A program made the position numbers and the translations under genes. Below, one piece after another: positions 35,395 through 44,331 of a stretch of 62,185 nt of DNA. The stretch's first letter is position 1. Every line of letters begins with the position of its first letter. Origin of the DNA: Methyloversatilis sp. (GTDB lineage: Bacteria; Pseudomonadota; Gammaproteobacteria; Burkholderiales; Rhodocyclaceae); the NCBI RefSeq assembly GCF_030698125.1, contig NZ_JAUYNV010000013.1, positions 1 through 62,185 on the forward strand, read 5' to 3'. The notes beneath the pieces were generated by a model. The model did not search any database. It was not told the DNA's origin and worked only from the letters and a program-made list of their open reading frames with translations.

Positions 35395-35985
35395 ATGCGT
35401 GATGTCTTGCTTGCAGTAATCGGCATAGCGCTGGTCAACAACGTGGTGCTGGTCCGCTTCCTCGGCCTGTGCCCCTTCATGGGCGTGTCGAAGAAGATCG
35501 ACAGCGCCTTCGGCATGGGGCTGGCGACCACCTTCGTCATGACACTGTCGGCGCTGGCCGCCTGGGTACTGGAACACGCGCTGTTGCTGCCGTTCGACCT
35601 GGGCTACCTGCGCATCCTGTCGTACATCGTCGTCATCGCCGCCGTCGTGCAGTTCGTCGAAATGGCGATGCGCAAATCCACGCCCGACCTGCACCGCGTG
35701 CTCGGCATCTACCTGCCGCTGATCACCACCAACTGCGCCGTGCTCGGCATCCCGCTGCTCAATGCGCAGTCGGCGCTCGGCGTCGGCATGAGCGTGCTGA
35801 CCGGTTTCGCGTCGGGTGTCGGTTTCACATTGGTGATGGTGCTGTTCGCCGGGCTGCGCGAGCGGCTGCAGCTGGCGCGCGTGCCCGACAGTTTCGAGGG
35901 CGCGCCGATCGCGTTCGTCACGGCCAGCCTGCTGGCGCTGGCATTCATGGGTTTTACCGGGCTCGTACCCGCAGCAGGAGGCTGA
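35395..35985 (+). CDS. rnfA: RnfA, membrane subunit of the Rnf complex
   Basis: A 196-residue membrane protein with about six segments: [38 protein letters not shown], and [16 protein letters not shown] near the end. Conserved [15 protein letters not shown] and [12 protein letters not shown] hold the two Cys that form the membrane [2Fe-2S] site with RnfE. Rnf uses the ion gradient to reduce ferredoxin or flavodoxin for nitrogenase. AAGGAGG precedes the ATG. It is the first gene of rnfABCDGEH. Confidence 0.97.
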   Translation: MRDVLLAVIGIALVNNVVLVRFLGLCPFMGVSKKIDSAFGMGLATTFVMTLSALAAWVLEHALLLPFDLGYLRILSYIVVIAAVVQFVEMAMRKSTPDLHRVLGIYLPLITTNCAVLGIPLLNAQSALGVGMSVLTGFASGVGFTLVMVLFAGLRERLQLARVPDSFEGAPIAFVTASLLALAFMGFTGLVPAAGG

Positions 35986-35986
35986 A

Positions 35987-36523
35987 ATGGAACAGATGAT
36001 CACCGCAGTGATGAGCCTGGCCGCCATCGGCTCAGGTCTCGGCGTCGTGCTCGGTGTGGCGGCGCGCAAGTTCGCCGTCGAGGGCGACAGCCGCGTGGAA
36101 GAGATCGTGGCGATGCTGCCGGCCGCCAATTGCGGTCAGTGCGGCTTCCCCGGTTGCGAAGGCGCGGCGCAGGCCATCGTCGAGGGCGAGGCGTCGCCGA
36201 CCTGCTGCCCGCCCGGTGGCAAGGTGGTGGCGCTGGCGATTGCCGGACACCTCGGCATCACGCTGGGCGACGACGACATGGAAGAGGCGCCGAAGATCGC
36301 GGTCATCGAGGACGCGATCTGCATCGGCTGCACCAAGTGCTACCGCCTGTGTCCGTCCGATGCCATCGTCGGCGCGATGAAGCAGCTGCACGGCGTGTTC
36401 GCCGAAGCCTGCACCGGCTGCAACCAGTGCGCCGACAAATGTCCGACCGGCGCCATCACGATGCAGGCACTGCCGGCCACGGCGGGCACCTGGGTGATGC
36501 CGAAGCCCGTGATGGCGGCCTGA
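35987..36523 (+). CDS. rnfB: RnfB, Fe-S subunit of the Rnf complex
   Basis: A 178-residue protein: an N-terminal membrane segment (AVMSLAAIGSGLGVVLGVAA), the RnfB-type cluster motif ANCGQCGFPGCEGAAQAIVE, then two ferredoxin motifs CIGCTKCYRLCP and CTGCNQCADKCP. It starts just after the rnfA stop, and is the electron entry/exit point to ferredoxin. Confidence 0.97.
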   Translation: MEQMITAVMSLAAIGSGLGVVLGVAARKFAVEGDSRVEEIVAMLPAANCGQCGFPGCEGAAQAIVEGEASPTCCPPGGKVVALAIAGHLGITLGDDDMEEAPKIAVIEDAICIGCTKCYRLCPSDAIVGAMKQLHGVFAEACTGCNQCADKCPTGAITMQALPATAGTWVMPKPVMAA

Positions 36524-36527
36524 AGTC

Positions 36528-38042
36528 ATGGCTCACGTCGTCATCCCGCCGATCCGGCGCCTGCTCACGCGCTGGGGCATCCACCCGGACAGCCACAAGT
36601 TTCCGGCGGCCGGGCTGGACATCGCTGATGCCGGGCTGCCGCCGCTGCTGGTGCTGCCGCTGTCGCAGCAGGCCGGCGCACCGGCGCGGCCGGTGGTGAA
36701 GGTTGGCGACCACGTGCTGCGCGGTCAGCTGGTGGCCGAAGCGGTCGGTCATGTGTCGGCGCACGTGCATGCGTCGACGTCGGGCACGGTGCTGGCGATC
36801 GGCGACGCGCCGATGCCGCATCCGTCGGGGTTGCCGGGGCAGGGCATCACGCTGCGCCCGGATGGTCTCGACCGCTGGGCGCCGCGCGACGTCGAACCGT
36901 ATCCGATCAATCTGGCGCCGGAAGAGATTGCCCGTCGCGTCGCGGCGGCCGGGGTCGTCGGCATGGGTGGTGCCGCGTTTCCGGCAGCCGTCAAGCTGGC
37001 GCTGGGCCAGCGCAGCGGCATTCACACCGTCATCCTCAACGGCAGCGAATGCGAGCCCTATCTGTCGTGCGACGACCGGCTGATGCAGGAGTGCGCCGGC
37101 GACATCATCGAGGGCGCGCGCCTGCTGCTGCGCGCCACCGGGGCACAGCACCTGCTGGTGGGCATCGAGGACAACAAGCCTGATGCCATCGACGCCATGA
37201 AGTTGGCGGCACATCCCTACCCGGAAGTGTCGGTCGTGCGCATTCCGAGCCGCTATCCGATGGGTGCCGAACGCCAGCTCATCCACACGCTGCTCGGTGT
37301 CGAGCCGCCGGCGGGCGGGCGCGCGGCCGACGTCGGCGTGGTGGTGCACAACGTGGGCACGGCGGCGGCGGTGTGGCGTGCACTGCGCCACGGCGAAGCG
37401 CTGACCGAGCGGGTGATAACGGTGGCCGGCGGTGCCGTTGCGGCACCGCGCAACATGCGCGTGCGTGTCGGCACGCCGATGTCATGGCTGGTCGAGCGCG
37501 CTGGCGGACTGACGCGCGAGCCGGCCCGGCTGGTGGTCGGCGGGCCGATGATGGGCGTGGCCGTGCCCGACCTCGACGTACCGGTCGGCAAGGGCGCCAG
37601 CGGCGTGCTCGCGCTCACCGCGGCCGAAGTCGGCGAACGTGAGCCGAGCGCCTGCATCCGCTGCGGCAGCTGCGTCGTCGCCTGTCCGGTCGGCCTGATG
37701 CCACTGGAAATGGCCAACCGCATCAATGCCGGCGAACTGGGGCAAGCCGAGGACATCGGCCTGCGCGACTGCCTCACCTGCGGCGCCTGCGGTTATGTGT
37801 GCCCGTCGCGCATACCGCTGGTGCAGTACTTCGCGCACGCCCGCGGCGAACTGATGGCGCGCGAACGCGAACGCAAGCGGCTCGACGAAGTGCGCGAACT
37901 GACCGAGGCGCGCGCCGCGCGCCACGAACGCGAAGCGCGTGAAAAAGCTGAAATGCACGCCCGCCGGAAAGCCGAGCGTGCCGCCGCGCAGGCGGCCGAA
38001 GCGGCGGCGAAGGCGTCCGCAACGCAGGAGGAATCGGCATGA
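36528..38042 (+). CDS. rnfC: RnfC, NADH- and Fe-S-binding subunit of the Rnf complex
   Basis: A 504-residue protein with the flavin/NADH-binding region GMGGAAFPAAVKLALGQ and NGSECEPYLSCDDR, and two [4Fe-4S] motifs CIRCGSCVVACP and CLTCGACGYVCP. The C terminus is a charged Ala/Glu/Arg-rich helix (QAAEAAAKASATQEESA). It overlaps rnfD by 4 bases. Confidence 0.97.
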   Translation: MAHVVIPPIRRLLTRWGIHPDSHKFPAAGLDIADAGLPPLLVLPLSQQAGAPARPVVKVGDHVLRGQLVAEAVGHVSAHVHASTSGTVLAIGDAPMPHPSGLPGQGITLRPDGLDRWAPRDVEPYPINLAPEEIARRVAAAGVVGMGGAAFPAAVKLALGQRSGIHTVILNGSECEPYLSCDDRLMQECAGDIIEGARLLLRATGAQHLLVGIEDNKPDAIDAMKLAAHPYPEVSVVRIPSRYPMGAERQLIHTLLGVEPPAGGRAADVGVVVHNVGTAAAVWRALRHGEALTERVITVAGGAVAAPRNMRVRVGTPMSWLVERAGGLTREPARLVVGGPMMGVAVPDLDVPVGKGASGVLALTAAEVGEREPSACIRCGSCVVACPVGLMPLEMANRINAGELGQAEDIGLRDCLTCGACGYVCPSRIPLVQYFAHARGELMARERERKRLDEVRELTEARAARHEREAREKAEMHARRKAERAAAQAAEAAAKASATQEESA

Positions 38043-39112
38043 ACTCGCCAGTCCAGGCGTCGCCGCACGCGCTGTCGCGGCGCACCAGCGGCCACATCAT
38101 GGCGCTGGTCATGGCGGCCCTGGTGCCGGCGACCCTGGCCGGCTTCTGGCAGTTCGGCTGGCCGGCCTTCTGCCTGTGGGCGGTCACCGTGCTGTCCTGT
38201 GTGCTGGCCGAAGCGCTGTGCCTGCAGTGGTCCGGCCGGCGCGTTGCGCCAGTATTGTCCGACGGCTCGGCCGCGCTGACCGGCTGGCTGCTCGCCATGT
38301 CGCTGCCGCCCTGGGCACCCTGGTGGATCGGCGTGCTTGGCGGCTTCATTTCCATCGTCATCGCCAAGCAGGTGTTCGGCGGGCTGGGCTGCAATGTGTT
38401 CAATCCGGCCATGGTCGGACGCACGGTACTGCTGGTGTCGTTCCCGGTTCACATGACGCAGTGGGTGAGCCCGCAGGTGCTGGCCCAGGGCACCGACCTC
38501 GCACAGGCGATTGCCATTGGCCTGAACGGCGGCATCCCCGATGCGCTGACCAGTGCGTCGCTGCTCGGTCACGTGAAGACCGAACTGGGACGCGGCCTGA
38601 CGCTGGTCGATGCGCTGCACGGCTTTCTGCCGGAACAGTCGATGCTGGGCCTGCGCGCCGGCAGCCTGGGCGAAACGTCGGCGCTGCTGATCGGCGCCGG
38701 CGGGCTGTTCCTGGTGTTCAAGCGCGTCATCGGCCTGCGCATTCCGCTCGGTTTTCTTGCCGGCCTGTGCATTCCGGCGGCCATCGCGCACGCCGCGGCG
38801 CCGCAGGCCTTCCTGCCGGCGACCACCCATCTGCTGTCGGGCGGTGCGCTGCTGTGCGCCTTCTTCATCGCCACCGACTACGTGACGTCGCCCAGTGCGC
38901 CGTTCGGGCAGTGGATATTCGCCCTCGGTGCGGGTCTGCTGACCTGGTTGATCCGCACCTGGGGCGGCTATCCGGAAGGTGTCGGTTTCGCCATCCTGCT
39001 GATGAATGCCGCCACACCGCTGCTCGACCTGTGGGCCCGGCCGCGCATCTTCGGCCGGCGCATCGGCGGCAAGCCGCTGGACGCGCGCCGGGCACAGGAG
39101 GTCACGCGATGA
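38039..39112 (+). CDS. rnfD: RnfD, membrane flavoprotein of the Rnf complex
   Basis: A 357-residue membrane protein with about nine segments. It has GGLGCNVFNPAMVGRTVLLV and ATDYVTSPSAPFGQWIFALG. The covalent FMN site, normally S-x-A-T, reads DALTSASLLG here, with Ser where the FMN threonine is expected; if my alignment is right the FMN link may differ. It overlaps rnfG by 4 bases. Confidence 0.94.
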   Translation: MNSPVQASPHALSRRTSGHIMALVMAALVPATLAGFWQFGWPAFCLWAVTVLSCVLAEALCLQWSGRRVAPVLSDGSAALTGWLLAMSLPPWAPWWIGVLGGFISIVIAKQVFGGLGCNVFNPAMVGRTVLLVSFPVHMTQWVSPQVLAQGTDLAQAIAIGLNGGIPDALTSASLLGHVKTELGRGLTLVDALHGFLPEQSMLGLRAGSLGETSALLIGAGGLFLVFKRVIGLRIPLGFLAGLCIPAAIAHAAAPQAFLPATTHLLSGGALLCAFFIATDYVTSPSAPFGQWIFALGAGLLTWLIRTWGGYPEGVGFAILLMNAATPLLDLWARPRIFGRRIGGKPLDARRAQEVTR

Positions 39113-39759
39113 GCGGTTCGCGCGCACCCGACGCACTGTGGTTTCCGGGCGCGTCGCTGGGTGTGGTGATGCTGGTGACCACCGCATTCCTCGCCTTCGG
39201 CCAGTTCGCGACCCGCGACCGGATCGCGCAGGCGCAATCCGATGACACGCGGCAGCAGCTCGAACAGATCCTGCCGGCCGGCTATGCAGACAACAACCTG
39301 CTGACCGACACACTGCAGCTGGCCGGGCCGGATGGCGCTCCGCTGACCGTGCATCGCGCGCGCAAGCAGGGCGCGCTGCGCGCGCTGCTGTTCGAAATGT
39401 CGGGCTACGGCTACGGCGGGCGCATCGTGCTGCTGATGGCGGTCGATGTCGACGGTCGCATCGTCGGCGTGCGGGTGACGAAGCACAACGAAACACCGGG
39501 CCTGGGCGACAAGATCGAGGTCGCGCGCCATGACTGGATACGTTCTTTCGACGGCAAGTCGCAGCAGCAGCCGGCACCGGCGCGCTGGGCGGTGAAGAAG
39601 GACGGCGGCGACTTCGACCAGTTCGCCGGCGCCACCATCACGCCGCGCGCGGTCGTCGCGACAGTCAAGAAAGGCCTCGAATTTCTCGCTGCACACCGCG
39701 CTGAACTGACGGCGGATGCGAGCGGCGAGGCGGTGCAGGTCAGCGGGGAAAAACCATGA
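39109..39759 (+). CDS. rnfG: RnfG, periplasmic FMN subunit of the Rnf complex
   Basis: A 216-residue protein with one N-terminal membrane segment (LGVVMLVTTAFLAFGQFA) and an FMN-binding domain: GYGGRIVLLMAVDVDGRIVG, NETPGLGDKIE and the covalent-FMN Thr in FAGATITPRAVV. It is anchored and faces the periplasm. It overlaps rnfE by 4 bases. Confidence 0.95.
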   Translation: MSGSRAPDALWFPGASLGVVMLVTTAFLAFGQFATRDRIAQAQSDDTRQQLEQILPAGYADNNLLTDTLQLAGPDGAPLTVHRARKQGALRALLFEMSGYGYGGRIVLLMAVDVDGRIVGVRVTKHNETPGLGDKIEVARHDWIRSFDGKSQQQPAPARWAVKKDGGDFDQFAGATITPRAVVATVKKGLEFLAAHRAELTADASGEAVQVSGEKP

Positions 39760-40439
39760 GTGACAGTCCGTCAGCAAAGACCGTCGCACGCGACGGCCTG
39801 TGGGACAACAATGCGGTGCTCGGCCAGATGCTCGGGCTGTGTCCGGCCATGGCGGTGACCAGCAGCGCGACCAATGGTCTGGGCATGGGTCTGGCGACCA
39901 TGGTCGTGCTGGTCATGTCGAATGCGCTCATTTCGTCGCTGCGTCACTGGGTCAGCGACGAGGTGCGCATTCCGGTCTTCATCGTGCTGATCGCCGGCAT
40001 GGTGACGCTGGTCGATATGGGCCTGAACGCCTGGTTCCACGACCTGTACAAGGTGCTCGGCATCTTCATCGCGCTGATTGTCGTCAATTGCGCGGTGCTC
40101 GGCCGCGCCGAGGCCTTCGCGTCGCGCCAGTCGGCGGCGCTGTCGGCATTCGACGGTCTGGCCACCGGCCTCGGCTTCACGCTGGCGCTGACCGTGATGG
40201 GTGCGCTGCGCGAAATCACCGGTGCCGGCACGCTGTTCGCGAATGCACATCTGCTGCTCGGGCCGCATTTCGCCTTTCTCGAAACGAAGGTGCTGCCGGC
40301 GGATTCCGGCGCGTTGTTCATGATCCTGCCGCCGGGCGGATTCCTGGCGCTCGGCCTGCTGATCGCGGGACGCCGCTGGCTGCAGCGGCGCGCCGATCGG
40401 CGTGCCGCTGCGCTGACCGGCGCGCAGGCCGCTCACTGA
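39756..40439 (+). CDS. rnfE: RnfE, membrane subunit of the Rnf complex
   Basis: A 227-residue membrane protein related to RnfA, with about six segments. LGLCPAMAVTSSATNGLGMG and ALIVVNCAVLGRAEAFASRQ hold the conserved cysteines. It pairs with RnfA in the membrane. The C terminus is basic (RRWLQRRADRRAAAL). Confidence 0.96.
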   Translation: MSDSPSAKTVARDGLWDNNAVLGQMLGLCPAMAVTSSATNGLGMGLATMVVLVMSNALISSLRHWVSDEVRIPVFIVLIAGMVTLVDMGLNAWFHDLYKVLGIFIALIVVNCAVLGRAEAFASRQSAALSAFDGLATGLGFTLALTVMGALREITGAGTLFANAHLLLGPHFAFLETKVLPADSGALFMILPPGGFLALGLLIAGRRWLQRRADRRAAALTGAQAAH

Positions 40440-40451
40440 AGGAGGCGCGCC

Positions 40452-40736
40452 ATGCGGATCGCCGTTGCCTACGCTGGAAGTATCGCCAACCACTGGCTGA
40501 AGATCGACGTGCCGGACACCTGCACGGTGGCCGAAGGCATTGAGCTGTCGGGCATCCTGAAGCTGTGTCCGGACATCGACCTCAGCCGGCAGAAGGTCGG
40601 CGTGTTCGGCAAGGTCGTGAAGAAGGACGCACCGCTGCGCCCGGGCGACCGCATCGAAATCTATCGGCCGATCATCTGCGACCCGGAAACGGTGCCGCGC
40701 AAGAACGGCGTGTCGGACGACGATGACGACGACTGA
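40452..40736 (+). CDS. rnfH: RnfH, ubiquitin-like protein of the Rnf operon
   Basis: A 94-residue RnfH/beta-grasp protein: AVAYAGSIANHWLKIDVPDT, GILKLCPDIDLSRQKVG and RPGDRIEIYRPIICDPETVP. It ends in an acidic SDDDDDD tail. RnfH is frequent in nif-linked rnf operons; its role is unclear. The following gene overlaps it by 14 bases. Confidence 0.93.
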   Translation: MRIAVAYAGSIANHWLKIDVPDTCTVAEGIELSGILKLCPDIDLSRQKVGVFGKVVKKDAPLRPGDRIEIYRPIICDPETVPRKNGVSDDDDDD

Positions 40737-42393
40737 AACGGAGCAGGCGCCGGGCGCGACCGCGTCTGCTGTCGAGGTCGTGCGCGCCTATCACCTGCGC
40801 ACCCGCCACCGCTACGCCGCGTATGCCGCCGGCCCGGAGACGCTGGACTGGGACGCGCAACCTTCGCCATTCCGGCACTTCGAAGGTGCGCCGCGCAGCA
40901 CGCTGCCGCTGGCGACCGACGACGCCAATCCGGCCCGGCCGCGCCTCGATCAGGACTTCGCCGCGCTCGATGCGCCGCTGCCGCCATTGCCGCTGTCGCT
41001 GCACACGCTGGGCGCGCTGCTGCACCTGTCGCTCGGGCTGACGGCGTGGAAATCGAGCGGCCCGGACCGCTGGGCGGTGCGCGCCAATCCGTCCAGCGGC
41101 AACCTGCACCCGGTGGAGGCGTATCTGGTGATACGCGGGCTCGATGCGCTCGCTGACGGGCTGTACCACTACCTGCCGGAGACGCACGAGCTGGAATGCC
41201 GCGCCCGCCATGGTGCTTGTTCCGCCGGAAGCGCCGGCGTGCACGTCGTGCTGACGTCGGTCATGTGGCGCGAGGCATGGAAGTACGGCGAACGCGCCTT
41301 CCGCTACTGCCAGCTGGATACGGGTCACGCAGTCGGTGCGTTGCGCTATGCGGCGGCCGTGCTCGGCTGGACGCTGCAGGCGCAGCCGGACATCGACGGG
41401 GCGTCGCTGGCGGCGCTCGCCGGCACCGATCGCCTGCAGGACTTTCCGGCACGCCGTACCGTCGACACCGAAATCGAGGAGGCCGAACTGCTGCTCGCCA
41501 TCGGCTGCGATGGCGGCGACGGTCCGCCACTGCCCGGGCTCGGACACGTACAGTGGTTCGGCACGGCGAGCACGGTGGACCGCCATCCGATGTATCGCTG
41601 GACGGCGGTGGGCGAGGTGGCGGCCGCCACCCGCGGCGCCGTGCAGGGCGCAGCGCCGGTTGCCGTCGTGCGTCCGGAGGTGGTGTTTGCCGCCTGCGGG
41701 CGATCGGTTGCCGACGTGCTGCTGGGGCGACGCAGCGCGCAGCGCTTCGATGCGCGGGAGGTGCTGGCGCGCGACGCCTTCGAACGTCTGCTGGAACGGC
41801 TGCAGCCGTCCGGCGCCATGCCGTGGGATGCGCTGCCCGGCGGCTGGCGCATCGATCTGCTGCTGTTCGTGCATCGCGTCGAAAACCTGTCGCCCGGGGT
41901 CTATCTGCTGTCGCGCGGCCGCGTCGAACAGGGCGTGCCGGCGCGGCTGGCCCGCCAGCACGACCTGGTGCCCGTGGACGGTGTCGCCATGCCGCTCTAC
42001 CGGCTGGCGGCGATGGAACCGATGGCGCTTGCGCGTCTTGCCCGCAGCCTGCACTGCCATCAGGACATCGCCGCCAACGCCTGCCTTGCGCTCGGCATGC
42101 TGTGCGAGTTCGAAGCCGCGCTGGCGGCGTCCGCCGCCAACTATCGCGATCTGCACCGGCAGGCCGGACTCATTGGCCAGGTGCTCTATGCCGAGGCGGA
42201 GGCGATGGGCCTGCGCGGCACCGGCATCGGCTGCTTTTTCGACGACGCAGTGCACGAGCTGATCGGCCTCGAAGGCACGGCGCACCAGACGCTGTATCAC
42301 TTCACCCTCGGGCGCGCGATCGACGATGCGCGCATCGAATCATCGCCGGCCTACGCGCAGCGTACCCCGGCCGAACCGGAACCCACGCCATGA
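40723..42393 (+). CDS. SagB-type double nitroreductase-like dehydrogenase
   Basis: A 556-residue protein with two nitroreductase/SagB-like domains: the N half has WAVRANPSSGNLHPVEAYLV and GLYHYLPETHELE; the C half has LLGRRSAQRFDAREVLARDA and LLLFVHRVENLSPGVYLLSR. This family (SagB/ThcOx) uses FMN to oxidise azolines in peptides, but no YcaO cyclodehydratase is near. The 14-base overlap with rnfH and the 4-base overlap with the next gene place it in the rnf operon. Its substrate in a nif setting is unknown. Confidence 0.85.
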   Translation: MTTTETEQAPGATASAVEVVRAYHLRTRHRYAAYAAGPETLDWDAQPSPFRHFEGAPRSTLPLATDDANPARPRLDQDFAALDAPLPPLPLSLHTLGALLHLSLGLTAWKSSGPDRWAVRANPSSGNLHPVEAYLVIRGLDALADGLYHYLPETHELECRARHGACSAGSAGVHVVLTSVMWREAWKYGERAFRYCQLDTGHAVGALRYAAAVLGWTLQAQPDIDGASLAALAGTDRLQDFPARRTVDTEIEEAELLLAIGCDGGDGPPLPGLGHVQWFGTASTVDRHPMYRWTAVGEVAAATRGAVQGAAPVAVVRPEVVFAACGRSVADVLLGRRSAQRFDAREVLARDAFERLLERLQPSGAMPWDALPGGWRIDLLLFVHRVENLSPGVYLLSRGRVEQGVPARLARQHDLVPVDGVAMPLYRLAAMEPMALARLARSLHCHQDIAANACLALGMLCEFEAALAASAANYRDLHRQAGLIGQVLYAEAEAMGLRGTGIGCFFDDAVHELIGLEGTAHQTLYHFTLGRAIDDARIESSPAYAQRTPAEPEPTP

Positions 42394-43211
42394 ACGACAC
42401 CGCGACCGCTTCCCGCCATCGCTGCATTCCCGCCGACCAGGCGGCCGACCTGCTGCTGCGCCATCGCAGCGGCGGCCTCGCGTCGCTCGCACTGTTCGAC
42501 ACGCGCGACCGTGCCAGCTACGAACGCGCGCACATCGCCGGCGCGCAGCATCTGACCGAAGCCGGCTTCGGCGACGCCATGCAGGCGGTCGGCCGGTCGA
42601 CGCCGGTGCTCATCTACTGTTACCACGGCAACGCCAGCAAGACCTGGGCGGGCATGTTCGCCGACTTCCGCTACGCCGAGGTCTACAGCGTCGACGGCGG
42701 CCACGATGCGCTCGCCGCGGCGCTTGGCCGGCGCGCGTCGGAAGGTGCCGGGCAGCCTCCGTCGGCTGGCGGTTCGGCTGCGCTGCAGGCCTTCGTGGCC
42801 GAACACGGCTTTGACGCCAGCGATCTCGATGTTTCCCGCGAACACGGCCTGACGCCGCTGATGCGCGCGGCGCTGTCCGGCCGGGCCGATCTCGTGGACG
42901 AACTGCTGGCGCTCGGGGTCGCCGTCGATCGGCGCAACGGCGACGGCAACAATGCGCTGTGGCTGGCCTGCGTGTCCGGTCAGGCCGGCATCGTGCGTGC
43001 GCTGGTCGCGGCAGGCATCCATGTCGACAACCGCAACGACACCGGCGCCACCGCGCTGATGTACACCGCGTCGAGCGGCAAGCACGACATGCTGGCGCTG
43101 CTGCTCGAATGCGGTGCGGATCCGATGATCCGCACCGACGACGATTACCTCGCCGCCGATCTGGCCGCCACCGTGGAATGCCTGCGCCTGCTGCGACACA
43201 CCGTGCGCTGA
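42390..43211 (+). CDS. Rhodanese-ankyrin repeat fusion protein
   Basis: A 273-residue protein. The N-terminal ~105 residues are a rhodanese domain (LALFDTRDRASYERAHIAGA) with active-site loop LIYCYHGNASKTW. The C-terminal part has three to four ankyrin repeats (LTPLMRAALSGRADLVDELL, NALWLACVSGQAGIVRALVA, ATALMYTASSGKHDMLALLL). Rhodaneses transfer sulfur and a nif-associated rhodanese, RhdN, is known in A. vinelandii; the fusion to ankyrin repeats suggests a protein-bound sulfur carrier. It overlaps the SagB-type gene. Confidence 0.88.
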   Translation: MNDTATASRHRCIPADQAADLLLRHRSGGLASLALFDTRDRASYERAHIAGAQHLTEAGFGDAMQAVGRSTPVLIYCYHGNASKTWAGMFADFRYAEVYSVDGGHDALAAALGRRASEGAGQPPSAGGSAALQAFVAEHGFDASDLDVSREHGLTPLMRAALSGRADLVDELLALGVAVDRRNGDGNNALWLACVSGQAGIVRALVAAGIHVDNRNDTGATALMYTASSGKHDMLALLLECGADPMIRTDDDYLAADLAATVECLRLLRHTVR

Positions 43212-43331
43212 ACTGATCCGGGCCCCTGCAGCGACCGTTCGGGCTTCGTCCGCGAATCCGGCCGGCAGCGCGCATGACGTCGCGACGATGTGTCATCGTC
43301 GACGCCTGCGCAAGTCTGTCGGGGGAATGCT

Positions 43332-44273
43332 GTGAGTGAGTTGCCGGCCCAGTACGGCCTGTGGTTGCTGTTTGCCGTGGTGCTGGCGGAACAGCTCGGG
43401 TTGCCGATTCCGGCCATGCCGCTGGTCATGCTGGCCGGCGCGCGCGTGGCCGACGATCCGATGTATGGCGTGATCGCACTGCTGGTGGCGGTGCTGGCAT
43501 CGACACCGGGCGATCTGGCCTGGTACGTCGCTGGCCGGCGGCACGGCCATCGCGTGCTGAAGCTGCTGTGCCGCATTTCGCTGTCGCCCGACACCTGCGT
43601 GCGCACCAGCGAATCGACCTTCTCCCGCTACGGTCTGGCGACGCTGGTGATCGCCAAGTTCGTGCCCGGCCTGTCCACGCTGGCGCCGCCGCTGGCCGGT
43701 GCGCTGGGCATGCGGCCGAGCGCCTTCATGTTGTTCAATACCGCCGGTGCGCTGCTGTGGGCGGGCGCCGCGCTGGCCATCGGACTGGTGTTCCACGAAC
43801 AGATCGGTGCCGTGCTCGACTATCTGGCCGGCCTGGGGTCGGTGGCGGCCGCCGTGGTCGGCACGCTGCTCGCGTTGTACATCGGGTATCGCTGGTTCGA
43901 CCGCCAGCGCGCGATGAAGGCGCTGCGCGCGGTCCGGCTGGCGCCCGCCGACCTGCTGGACATGCTCGACAGCGGCGTCGACGTGACGGTGATCGACGTG
44001 CGCTCGGGGCTGATCACCGACGCCGAACCGGTGCGCATTCCCGGTGCGTTGCTGATCGCGCTCGAACGGATCGATGCCGAGGCGCACCGGTTGCCGCGCG
44101 ACCGGCCGGTCATCGTGTACTGCGCGTGCCCGAACGACGTGTCGGCGGTGCGTGCCACCTTGAAGCTGCGCGCTGCCGGCATCGCCGACGCGCGTCCGCT
44201 GCTCGGCGGCATCGGCGGCTGGAAGGCGGCCGGCTACCGGCTGGAGACGATCGAGCCGGCCGCCGGCGTTTGA
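43332..44273 (+). CDS. DedA-rhodanese fusion membrane protein
   Basis: A 313-residue protein. The N-terminal ~190 residues are a DedA/SNARE-associated membrane domain (LWLLFAVVLAEQLGLPIPAM, LAWYVAGRRHGHRVLKLLCR, FVPGLSTLAPPLAGALGMRP). The C-terminal ~105 residues are a rhodanese domain with Cys loop VIVYCACPNDVSA. I use GTG 43332 because GGGGGAA precedes it. It follows the ankyrin-rhodanese gene by 120 bp and could be part of the same transcript. Confidence 0.87.
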   Translation: MSELPAQYGLWLLFAVVLAEQLGLPIPAMPLVMLAGARVADDPMYGVIALLVAVLASTPGDLAWYVAGRRHGHRVLKLLCRISLSPDTCVRTSESTFSRYGLATLVIAKFVPGLSTLAPPLAGALGMRPSAFMLFNTAGALLWAGAALAIGLVFHEQIGAVLDYLAGLGSVAAAVVGTLLALYIGYRWFDRQRAMKALRAVRLAPADLLDMLDSGVDVTVIDVRSGLITDAEPVRIPGALLIALERIDAEAHRLPRDRPVIVYCACPNDVSAVRATLKLRAAGIADARPLLGGIGGWKAAGYRLETIEPAAGV

Positions 44274-44331
44274 CCCGGCTTGCGCAGCGCCGTAGGCTGC
44301 GCGCCCTTGTTGTCCATGTAGTGAACGCATC

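Noticed and set aside
35997-40736. rnf operon as the housekeeping Rsx system
   Set aside because: RnfH, the sigma54 promoter and nif neighbours fit the nitrogen-fixation-linked Rnf.
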